Shown: one piece after another, positions 42,521 to 50,217 of the stretch
Numbering within the stretch: position 1 is the first letter of the stretch
Layout: each line of letters opens with the position of its first letter
DNA from: SAR324 cluster bacterium
GTDB taxonomy: Bacteria; SAR324; NAC60-12
Direction: 5' to 3'
Length of the DNA stretch: 64,000 nt
Assembly: GCA_028281495.1 (NCBI GenBank)
Contig: JANQJU010000008.1
Coordinates: 62,001 to 126,000 of the forward strand
Made by a program: the position numbers and the translations under genes
The notes under the pieces: model-generated
The model's database searches: none
What the model was told of the DNA's origin: nothing
Seen by the model: only the letters and a program-made list of their open reading frames with translations

Positions 42521-45427
42521 TTATTCCTTCAAATAGTCTTCATAGGCCATTTGCTGTGTCAGAAGATCAAAATTTTCCGAAGCAAGACGCTTCCACAGTT
42601 GATTGCCTTCTTGGTCCATGAGTTGTTTAAACAGTGACAGGGCTTTTTCTTCCTCCCCGTTCCGTTGATGGATCACTCCCATCTTGTATTGTGCCCACCG
42701 AACGCGCTCGATGATTTCCGGATGCTCGTTTTTCCGATACATCCCAATGGCTTCTTCAAAAGCCTTCAAGGCATCATCATCGCTTTTCAATTCAAACAGC
42801 ATGTCTCCCTTCAAAAAGAAGCTTGCTGCAATATAAAAAGGAACTTCGGTGCCAACGTCTCCAACGACCGGATGGAAATAATGTTTAGGCACCTCTTCAT
42901 AAGCCTGACGAGCCTCGATGTGGTTTCCCAACTCATTGTATAGATTGCCAAGCTCGTAGTACAATTCAGGGACGATTTCAGCTTTAAGTGGATCCTCGGT
43001 TTGCTCGTAATGCTTGATGGTCGATTCGTACACTTGAATGGCGTCTAAATACTCTCGACTTTGTTTATACACCGAAGCCAACTGTTTCCTCACGTCAGGA
43101 TCATATCGACTTTCGGGATAAGTCTGAACGAAACGAATCAGCCCCTCGCGAGCTGCGGAAAAGTCACCTTTTTCCGTGAGAGCAATCGCCTCTTGAAATC
43201 GACTCAATTCTTGTAGTGGGCTGGTATCGCGTGCATTGAGAAATTTGAACACATCAATGGCATCGTCATAAAGTCCTAGCTTTTGGAATGCCACTCCAAC
43301 CTGAACCATCGTGGTGTCGAAACGAAACTGGGACATATACTTTATTTTATAATCCTTATAAACCCCCACAACCCCTAGATAATCTTCTCTTTGAAAAAGC
43401 TCATCAATCAACCCCTTGAGATTTTCATCGATATTTTCTTGAACAATCCCGCGCTGCACAAAGGAGTTGCTGGGATATTTCCCCATGAATTCTTCCAATG
43501 CTTGAATGCCCTCTTGGTAGTGCCCAAACTGGGTCAAGGTCAACCCCTTTCGCAAGGCAGCTTCTTCCTCTAATGGGGTGTCATCACGCTGATTGGCAAG
43601 CCGATCATATACCTTTAATGCCCGCTGATAATCGGTTGTGTACGGACGTTGCGCGAGAATATTCGCTATCCTCAATTGAGCCAGCAACGCCAATTCAGCC
43701 TTGAAGCTCGTGGCTGCTTGTTCATACACTTGTATGGCTTCCTCTTCTTTACCTTCATCTCGCAAAAAATCTCCCATACGCAATGCGACCAGCTTGGTAA
43801 AATCAGCATCGGGATAACGTCGGAGCAGGACGTTGAAAACCTCACGTGCCGTCGCAAAATCGGCTGTTTCGTAATAGGTTTCTCCCATATGAAACAACAA
43901 GGTGGGATCGTCGTTGGGATAGTTGACATCGATGGACCGTGCTCGATCAAACCCTTCTTTAGCACGGGAAAAATTGCGCAATTGATAATACGCTTGAGAC
44001 ATTTTGTAATGGGCGGCGGCCAAATGACGAGGACTCGCTCCAGCCCGCAAATACTCTCGAAATGAATCGATGGCCTTGCGCCATTCCCTTCGATCCACCT
44101 GGCCTACAGCTCTCCAAAAGTTTGCTTCCGCAGCTTCAAGGGTGTTGGGGAATTGCTCTTGAAGCAAATCAAAAGTCCGATTGGCTTCGGTGTAAAATGT
44201 CATCTTCCGATAACTTTGTCCGATTTGAAGATAGGCATGAGGGATGAGATCGGTTTCAATGTTATTTTCTTGAGCCACTCGAATGGCGTGTTGATACGCA
44301 CTGATGGCTTGATGGAAGTTCAACGCTTTGCCACGCTCTAAGTTCCGAAACATCACATCCGCAACACGGAACAGTGACTGTGAAGCCAAGGGATGAAAAT
44401 CATCCTCAAATTCAGCAACATAGGTACGTCCCAGGCGATAGGTATCATTGAACATCTGAATCGCTAAATCGGTATTGTTTTCCCGAACCGCACGTTCGGC
44501 TTCATTGTATACCGTACGGATATCAATGTCTCGGCGACGGCGTTCCAGCCTTTCCCGACGGGCTGCCAGTTCCCGGGCTTTGGCCTGAGCTTTCTCTTCT
44601 TCAGTCATTTCTTCTTCTGGGATTTCGGCCACTTCATCTTGGGCTTCTCGGGCCTCACCATAAAAATCGATCACCCATCGAGGCGGGTCCAGCAGATACA
44701 TTTCCCTCACCTCCAACGGTCCAGTGGTAGACTCGATGGTGATGAATGTTTGGTTTGGATCGGTTTCCATTTTCACAAAACGAATCCGCTCGTTTTCAAA
44801 AGGATCGATTTGGAGCCCAGTCACCGGATGTGTGTCGGAAAAACGGATGGTCGTGACCTTTTGCTCCTTGTCCTGCAAAATCAGCATGCGGGGTTCTCTT
44901 GAATTCACAAACAAAAATGTGGCTCGTGTGTAATCCGGAGGATGGTTTCCAAAGCGCACCCCCTTCAGCTGCAAGGTGGGAGCAAGCGGAGGAGGGTCCA
45001 GTGGTTCCACGGGAATGATCTCTCGGAATTCCAATTCCAACACCCCCGGTTCTGTTCCAAAAACCACCGTGTGGGTGAGGTCCGTCATCCTTGCTTTGAT
45101 TTGTGCCCAAAGTTCATCGCCTTCTTGAGTAAAACGAATGCCTTCTAAAATCGGGTCATTGAACAGCCGTTCAGGATTGCGGTCGGGTAATGCAAAACGG
45201 GCATTTTTGAATTTCAACAAAAGCACCCTACGATCCAAATTGTCGTGAAGTTCATAAATGGGTACAGAATCGAACATCAATCTCAGGCTCAGTTGCTCCC
45301 CCACCCGTTTCAGTTCAATATTTTGGATTGAGAGTGGCTCTTCGCCTTGCGCCTGAAGGGTATTCATTCCCCACAGGCTGCCGATCCATAATCCGATCAC
45401 CAAAGTTCGCCAAATTGTCATCCGCAT
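42521..45427 (-). CDS. Exported TPR protein with AMIN-like N-terminal domain
   Basis: 968 residues. A signal peptide (ends near TLQAQG, residue 28) is followed by a beta-rich region to about 270 with two AMIN-like repeats (LRLMFDSVPIYELHD, then ATFLFVNSREPRMLIL). A charged Glu/Arg linker comes next, and then at least a dozen TPR-type helix pairs to the C-terminus (for example ALRKGLTLTQFGHYQEGIQA). AMIN domains often tether proteins to the periplasmic cell wall, so it may be a scaffold in the periplasm. AAGGAAGTGACCG precedes the ATG. Confidence 0.85.
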   Translation of the reverse strand: MRMTIWRTLVIGLWIGSLWGMNTLQAQGEEPLSIQNIELKRVGEQLSLRLMFDSVPIYELHDNLDRRVLLLKFKNARFALPDRNPERLFNDPILEGIRFTQEGDELWAQIKARMTDLTHTVVFGTEPGVLELEFREIIPVEPLDPPPLAPTLQLKGVRFGNHPPDYTRATFLFVNSREPRMLILQDKEQKVTTIRFSDTHPVTGLQIDPFENERIRFVKMETDPNQTFITIESTTGPLEVREMYLLDPPRWVIDFYGEAREAQDEVAEIPEEEMTEEEKAQAKARELAARRERLERRRRDIDIRTVYNEAERAVRENNTDLAIQMFNDTYRLGRTYVAEFEDDFHPLASQSLFRVADVMFRNLERGKALNFHQAISAYQHAIRVAQENNIETDLIPHAYLQIGQSYRKMTFYTEANRTFDLLQEQFPNTLEAAEANFWRAVGQVDRREWRKAIDSFREYLRAGASPRHLAAAHYKMSQAYYQLRNFSRAKEGFDRARSIDVNYPNDDPTLLFHMGETYYETADFATAREVFNVLLRRYPDADFTKLVALRMGDFLRDEGKEEEAIQVYEQAATSFKAELALLAQLRIANILAQRPYTTDYQRALKVYDRLANQRDDTPLEEEAALRKGLTLTQFGHYQEGIQALEEFMGKYPSNSFVQRGIVQENIDENLKGLIDELFQREDYLGVVGVYKDYKIKYMSQFRFDTTMVQVGVAFQKLGLYDDAIDVFKFLNARDTSPLQELSRFQEAIALTEKGDFSAAREGLIRFVQTYPESRYDPDVRKQLASVYKQSREYLDAIQVYESTIKHYEQTEDPLKAEIVPELYYELGNLYNELGNHIEARQAYEEVPKHYFHPVVGDVGTEVPFYIAASFFLKGDMLFELKSDDDALKAFEEAIGMYRKNEHPEIIERVRWAQYKMGVIHQRNGEEEKALSLFKQLMDQEGNQLWKRLASENFDLLTQQMAYEDYLKE

Positions 45428-45755
45428 CGGTCACTTCCTTTTTGATATCTTCGTAATATTCATGCTCAAACGAGCCGTCCTTGCTTGAGCAGATTCCTTT
45501 CGCACGAGGTTCTTTTCGAAGGGTCTTGCGTACCTAATTCTGGTAATAGAAATTTCATGCCATATCATTCAATTGTGCGCTGACGATAGTTGACGAAATC
45601 TCGACCCTTGCGAAAATACCCCTTTGCATGAACGGAGAAGTAAGTCACAAAAACATTTTAGCAAAAATAACAAGGAATTGGAGATTTGTGAGCCTATCGA
45701 TGGTATGCAAAGCGCAACCCCATCATCTTTCACTCAATTAGAAAGGAGTATGATC
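45428..45755. other. Intergenic region between divergent genes
   Basis: Upstream region of the TPR gene (leftward) and the thioredoxin gene (rightward). A plus-strand frame that extends the thioredoxin back to 45624 lacks a ribosome-binding site. GAAAGGAG at 45741-45748 serves the 45756 start. Confidence 0.5.
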
Positions 45756-46247
45756 ATGAAAAAATGGATCTTAATTCTAGGAATGCTGTGCTTCGGATGG
45801 AGCTTTGCGTTAGGAGCGGCTGATTCTGTAAAAGCCCCTGGATTCTCATTGAAAGATTCACAAGGACAAACGGTCAACAGTGACGCATTTATTGGGAAAC
45901 ATCCCACCCTGATAACCTTTTGGGCAAGCTGGTGAATTACCTGTATGCGGGAGTTGCCCGTATTGGATGCCTTGCAAGAAGAATATGGCCCTAAAGGATT
46001 GAAAGTCGTGACTGTCAATCTCACCAACAAAGACTCTGAAAAAAAAGCCTTGGCTGTAAAAAAACAGCGAGCAAAATCACTCACCGTGTTGATGGACGTA
46101 GAGGGTAAAGTCAGTCGGGCTTACTTCACTGGAACGGTATATCCCCCTCTGAACGTATTGATCGATACGGAGGGCAATATTGTGTATCGAGGGTGGCGTG
46201 TCCCCGAGAAAGAAATGGAAGACATGTTTGCAGCCATTCAACCATGA
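45756..46247 (+). CDS. TlpA/ResA-like periplasmic thioredoxin, candidate selenoprotein (in-frame TGA at codon 60)
   Basis: Read through one TGA, the gene gives 163 residues. A signal peptide (MKKWILILGMLCFGWSFALG) leads to a redoxin domain: APGFSLKDSQGQ, then TLITFWASW, TGA (45933-45935), Ile-Thr-Cys, MRELPVLDAL, VVTVNLTNKD and the cis-Pro segment YPPLNVLID. In TlpA-type proteins WASW is followed by C-x-x-C, so the TGA stands at the first active-site Cys and the motif becomes U-I-T-C. The frame stays open for 104 codons after the TGA with intact domain features. A hairpin at 45945-45963 has bacterial SECIS geometry. The ATG at 45756 follows GAAAGGAG. Alternative: a recent nonsense mutation of TGC or TGT. 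Standard gene callers would split it into two ORFs (one ending 45935, one starting 45945). Confidence 0.72.
45945..45963 (+). other. SECIS-like hairpin after the in-frame TGA
   Basis: ATGCGGG (45945-45951) pairs with CCCGTAT (45957-45963) in seven base pairs, one of them G-U. The five-base loop is AGUUG, with G at its second position. The loop starts 16 nt after the TGA. Bacterial SECIS elements lie in the coding region, 16-37 nt past the UGA to the loop, with a small loop that has a G in its first two positions, so this fits. Confidence 0.6.
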
Positions 46248-46264
46248 ATCTTCCATGAATTGTT

Positions 46265-46864
46265 CTAAGCAGCCCCTCGGCAACAAGTGCCTGAAGAGAC
46301 CAATTGGGTTAAGTATTGAATATCGGAAGCATTCAAACTCACAAATGGCATGCGAGCCGAATATTCCAACTCCAGTCCCAATCGATGCTTCCGCAGCCAT
46401 TGTATTCCCGGAACGAGTTCGTGGTGCTGAAGCGATTTTTTGCTTTCCACGGGTGCCTCTACCTGCGCCACTTGAAGCAAGTGTTCATAGGAAGATTTCG
46501 GAATGGTACACCAATAAGAATAACTAGCGTTTTCAAATGCAGTCTCTAGCCAATTCCAAAATGCGGTTTGTTCTTCTTGGGTTGCAGTCGTTTGCCAAAG
46601 CAAATCGTATACAGGTTGCCCCAATCGGGGGTCCCAATGGATCAAATGTCCAATCTTGCAATTCGGACAAGGGTACGCCTCGACCGCCCCAAACGGCTGC
46701 GTTTCAGTATTAAAATGGATGGATTGTTGGGTATAGATTGTGTGGGAGTCGTAATAGAATTCGGGGCCGAAGTTGGTTGGATCTCCCAAGCAGCTTGCCC
46801 CATATCCTACTGGCTCATGGCAGTGGTGACACCAAATGATATGCAATCCTATCGAATTATTCAC
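46265..46864 (-). CDS. Hypothetical protein with two Cys-pair (zinc-binding) motifs
   Basis: 199 residues; the GTG start at 46864 follows GGGGAGG. Cys pairs W-C-H-H-C-H (residues 11-16) and P-C-P-N-C are about 55 residues apart, suggesting one zinc ribbon in the N-terminal half. Another Cys pair (GTCCRG) ends the chain. The middle is rich in Trp and Gln. No family recognised. It is convergent with the thioredoxin gene (17 nt between stops). Confidence 0.6.
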   Translation of the reverse strand: MNNSIGLHIIWCHHCHEPVGYGASCLGDPTNFGPEFYYDSHTIYTQQSIHFNTETQPFGAVEAYPCPNCKIGHLIHWDPRLGQPVYDLLWQTTATQEEQTAFWNWLETAFENASYSYWCTIPKSSYEHLLQVAQVEAPVESKKSLQHHELVPGIQWLRKHRLGLELEYSARMPFVSLNASDIQYLTQLVSSGTCCRGAA

Positions 46865-46951
46865 GATGGCCTCCCTATCGCTTTAGAGTTTTCCAATATT
46901 GGTATATAATCCCATAAAGCATAAGGCAGTGTAAAGATTGATTTCTTTCCG

Positions 46952-46989
46952 TTTTTTTCTATTTTTTTTTACTTTTTTTACTTTTTTTT
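46952..46989. other. Phased T-tracts (probable bent DNA)
   Basis: Four runs of 7-9 T begin at 46952, 46962, 46973 and 46982, about one helical turn apart. Such phased tracts bend DNA. They lie in the gap between the zinc-ribbon hypothetical gene and ogt. Confidence 0.6.
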
Positions 46990-47034
46990 GATGTTTACCT
47001 CACTTGGTCTCATTTCTTTACGAAAATTTACGGT

Positions 47035-47538
47035 TTAAACCAACAGTGCTCCTTCATGTTTAAGCAGCCATTCCTTTCGCCAAACCCCACTGGCATAGCC
47101 CGTTAAATCGCCTCCACTTCCGATCACCCGATGGCAGGGAACTACAATCGCAATTGGATTTTTCCCGTTTGCTGCTCCAACGGCACGAACTGCTTTCGGG
47201 TTACCAATGCCATTTGCAATGTCTTGATAACTGGCAAGGTGCCCATACCCTACCTTCAACAATTGAGACCAAACACTTTGTTGGAATGGAGTACCTTGCC
47301 AGTCCAAATTGAGTTCAAATTCCTTCCGCTTTCCCTGAAAGTATTGCTCGATTTGCAACCTTGCTTCTTCGAGGTAAGGCGAAGGTTCGGCTTGAGGATT
47401 GCGTTGCTCCACAAATTCCACAGCACAGATCGCCGATTCAGTTCCCAAAATTTCAACCAATCCGATAGGAGACTCACAATAGCTCGCCAAAATGGAACGG
47501 TTTGATGGGGGATGAGGCGTTTGATTTGGAATGCTCAT
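47035..47538 (-). CDS. ogt: Methylated-DNA-[protein]-cysteine S-methyltransferase
   Basis: Removes methyl groups from O6-methylguanine onto its own Cys in one suicidal step. 167 residues from the ATG at 47538, which has GAAAGGAATTTCT; an in-frame TTG 15 bases upstream is less likely. The active site is PCHRV, preceded by [18 protein letters not shown]. It follows the adaA-alkA fusion on the same strand after 49 nt. Confidence 0.96.
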   Translation of the reverse strand: MSIPNQTPHPPSNRSILASYCESPIGLVEILGTESAICAVEFVEQRNPQAEPSPYLEEARLQIEQYFQGKRKEFELNLDWQGTPFQQSVWSQLLKVGYGHLASYQDIANGIGNPKAVRAVGAANGKNPIAIVVPCHRVIGSGGDLTGYASGVWRKEWLLKHEGALLV

Positions 47539-47587
47539 AGAAATTCCTTTCAAGAAGAGTCAAAGAAATTATGCTCTAAATAAAAAT

Positions 47588-49057
47588 CTATTTTTGAGCG
47601 ACATGGTTGTAATGTCTCCACAAATACATCGTGGCATATGCCCGCCAAGGACGCCAAGTCTCGGCATGGGCCAAAAGTTCGCGAGGTTTTAAAACTTCAA
47701 GGTTTTCGGCAGCTGAACGTCGTAGAATGAGATCTCCATCGGGGAAAGCATCGGGTTCGCCAAAAACTCGCATGGCGATGTAGTTTGCGGTCCACGGGCC
47801 AAATCCTGGCAAGGCCTTCAATGCTTCAACAGCGTGCTCCAAACTGGGGCTTGTTCTCAAATTGAGTTGTTTTTCAACCACTGCACGCGCCAACGTACGG
47901 ATAGCTTCGGCTCGTTTGCGAGGAATTCCAATATTATCCAGACTAGCCTCTGCCAACTGCTCGGGACGTGGAAACACATGGGACAGCTCATCAATCGGTG
48001 CTTCTAAAGGTTGACCATACGCTTGAACCAAACGCCCGGAAATCGTGGTAGCCGCTTTCACGCTCACTTGTTGCCCTAAGATCGCACGAATTGCTGTTTC
48101 AAAGCCATCCCATGCTCCAGGAACCCGAAGTCCCGGAGAACCCTCGATAGCTTCGGCGAGGCGAGAATCGGTCTTGAGGTGCTGAGCGATTATTTCCGGA
48201 GCCGCTTTCAAATCAAACAAGCGCTTCGTGCGTTCAATGATTTCTCGCAAATGACGCGACAATTCCAAGGGCACACATAATAAAAGGTAACGTTCGCCAG
48301 GAATGTAACGAACACTGATGACCCCTACCGTTTCTTCAAATCGGACCGTACGTTGATAGCAATCTTCACGGATGGCTACGATGCCCGGTATCGCGCGTGC
48401 TGCAAGAAACTCTTGCATGGCTTGCCAGTGATAAGGAGTTCGATAAAACAACTTCAGCTCTAGCCTTGTTTTTGCAGCAGCACGATCCTCCTGGGGCCTT
48501 CGTTTCCTAAGTTCTGAGGGTGGCACCCCATAGGTATGTTGAAAAGCATGGTTGAATTGCCGAATGCTGGAGTAGCCCGCACTGAAGGCAACCTCCGCCA
48601 TCGAAAGCGGGGTGTCATCAATCAACTGCTTGGCTAACAACAACCGACGTGTCTGCGCGACAGCAATGGGTGGAATGCCCAATTCTTTCACGAAATGGCG
48701 GCGCAACTGACGCGTGCTCAAATTCAAATGATCGGCCAACTCTTGCACGCGTCCTTCTTCCAAAATACCTCCTGCGATCAACCGCAACGCCCGTGACACC
48801 ACTGAAGAAGATATCCCTCGCCATTCAGGGGTATCGGGTGAAAGTTCTGGACGGCAACGTCGGCAAGGCCGAAACCCCGCTTCTGAAGCCTCAGCCGCAG
48901 ACGCGTAGAACTGTACGTTCTCTCGATGAGGGGTGTTTGCTGGGCAAATCGGTCGACAAAAAATTCCGGTTGTTTTCACACCGGTGAAAAAAAGTCCATC
49001 GAACCGAGCATCTCGGCTTTGAATAACGGTGTAGCAATGGTGATGATCCAAGTTCAC
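47588..49057 (-). CDS. AdaA-AlkA fusion: methyl-phosphotriester repair, AraC regulator and DNA glycosylase
   Basis: 489 residues in three parts. Residues 1-80 form the Ada N domain with Cys34, Cys38, Cys65 and Cys68, the spacing of the zinc site that accepts a methyl group from phosphotriesters. Residues about 85-190 are the AraC-type DNA-binding domain (HLNLSTRQLRRHFV, then PLSMAEVAFSAGYSS). Residues about 200-489 are an AlkA-type HhH glycosylase with LPGFGPWTANYIAMR and the catalytic Asp in PDGDLIL. So one protein senses alkylation, activates repair genes and removes 3-methyladenine. GTG start at 49057 with GAAGGGAAATT. ogt is probably in its regulon. Confidence 0.93.
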   Translation of the reverse strand: MNLDHHHCYTVIQSRDARFDGLFFTGVKTTGIFCRPICPANTPHRENVQFYASAAEASEAGFRPCRRCRPELSPDTPEWRGISSSVVSRALRLIAGGILEEGRVQELADHLNLSTRQLRRHFVKELGIPPIAVAQTRRLLLAKQLIDDTPLSMAEVAFSAGYSSIRQFNHAFQHTYGVPPSELRKRRPQEDRAAAKTRLELKLFYRTPYHWQAMQEFLAARAIPGIVAIREDCYQRTVRFEETVGVISVRYIPGERYLLLCVPLELSRHLREIIERTKRLFDLKAAPEIIAQHLKTDSRLAEAIEGSPGLRVPGAWDGFETAIRAILGQQVSVKAATTISGRLVQAYGQPLEAPIDELSHVFPRPEQLAEASLDNIGIPRKRAEAIRTLARAVVEKQLNLRTSPSLEHAVEALKALPGFGPWTANYIAMRVFGEPDAFPDGDLILRRSAAENLEVLKPRELLAHAETWRPWRAYATMYLWRHYNHVAQK

Positions 49058-49446
49058 AATTTCCCTTCTAATTGACGGCGTCTGAAATGTTAAAGATGGC
49101 TATTTTTAGCAACAAACTAGACGCAGTATAGCTCGACCATGACACCGTGTCTGGCAATTTTCGGACATCCAGTTTTACTTTTTTTGATTTATCTGGATTG
49201 TCATCGAAATTCTATTAGCAGCAGTTTCTTTTCTTGTTTTTGACCTTTATACCGTAATCAACCGTTAGATATTCACTATTATTCCCTCGCGATTCTAGAA
49301 CTTCTTTTCCAATTCTTGACAAATCCTAGTTTACCATTCCACAATGATAGTATGTTATACAGTCGCCGTTTCAACGGAGCGGCACGGTTTGGGAATGTTT
49401 CCTTTGTTTGAAATTGCCAGAAAGCTCATCATTTGGAGGAAAAATC
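49058..49446. other. Intergenic region between divergent genes
   Basis: Regulatory region of the adaA-alkA fusion (leftward) and the solute-binding protein (rightward). The adaptive-response operator would be expected here, but I could not identify one with confidence. GGAGGAAAAATC near 49435-49446 is the ribosome-binding site of the next gene. Confidence 0.5.
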
Positions 49447-50217
49447 ATGAAACTAAAGAATTTTATCTTATTCCTCACATTCGTTTTCAGCATGTACTCC
49501 AACGGTTATGCTCAGCAATCTACAATTCGATTGGCAAACGGGGAATGGGAACCTTATCAATCAGAAAATTTGAAATACAGAGGAGTCGCGTCCCGTATCG
49601 TGACAGAGGCTTTTGCCTTGGGTGGCGTGCGTGTGGAGTATGATTTTTTCCCCTGGGCACGTTCGTTAGAACTTGCAGAATTAGGGGAATGGGACGGGAC
49701 CTTTTTATGGTTCGATACTGCGGAACGCAGAAAATTGTTTTATGTCAGCGATCCTTTGGTGGACATTCAATACGTGTTTTTTCATCTCAAGAGTTATTCC
49801 TTCGATTGGAAATCGATTGAAGATCTCAAAGGAATTTATATTGGGGCCACCATAAAATACGACTACGGAGAAACCTTTCAACAGGCCGAAGCGGAGGGTC
49901 GGATCAAAGTTGAGCGGGCGCCGAATGACGAAATCAATTTCAATAAACTATTTCTGGGGCGGATTCAGATTTTTCCAAATGATCTCGATGCGGGATACGA
50001 GATTCTCAATCGACAATTCTCTCCGGAACAGGCTCGTCAATTCACCTATCATAAAATTCCGATTCGCTCGGCACCTCATCATCTGTTGTTGTCGAAGAAA
50101 GTAGCCAGCAACCAAGCCATGATGGATATCTTTAATCGAGGATTGAGCCAGCTCAAATCGAGTGGAAAGTTGGATCAATACTTAGCTGAGTCTCGACGTG
50201 GAGAGTATAAAAAATGA
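49447..50217 (+). CDS. Periplasmic solute-binding protein, family 3
   Basis: 256 residues from the ATG at 49447, fixed by GGAGGAAAAATC. A signal peptide (MKLKNFILFLTFVFSMYSNG) ends at YAQ. The SBP_bac_3 fold shows IRLANGEWEPYQSENL, then GVASRIVTEAFALGGVRVEYDFFPW, an amino-acid-binding type pattern. No ABC permease is near. Its stop overlaps the hybrid kinase start as ATGA, so it is probably the detached ligand sensor for that kinase. Confidence 0.88.
   Translation: MKLKNFILFLTFVFSMYSNGYAQQSTIRLANGEWEPYQSENLKYRGVASRIVTEAFALGGVRVEYDFFPWARSLELAELGEWDGTFLWFDTAERRKLFYVSDPLVDIQYVFFHLKSYSFDWKSIEDLKGIYIGATIKYDYGETFQQAEAEGRIKVERAPNDEINFNKLFLGRIQIFPNDLDAGYEILNRQFSPEQARQFTYHKIPIRSAPHHLLLSKKVASNQAMMDIFNRGLSQLKSSGKLDQYLAESRRGEYKK

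Noticed and set aside
45624..45935. 103-residue ORF taken as a complete gene ending at TGA
   Set aside because: The product would stop in the middle of the thioredoxin active site. The in-frame continuation completes the domain, so the TGA is better read as part of one gene.
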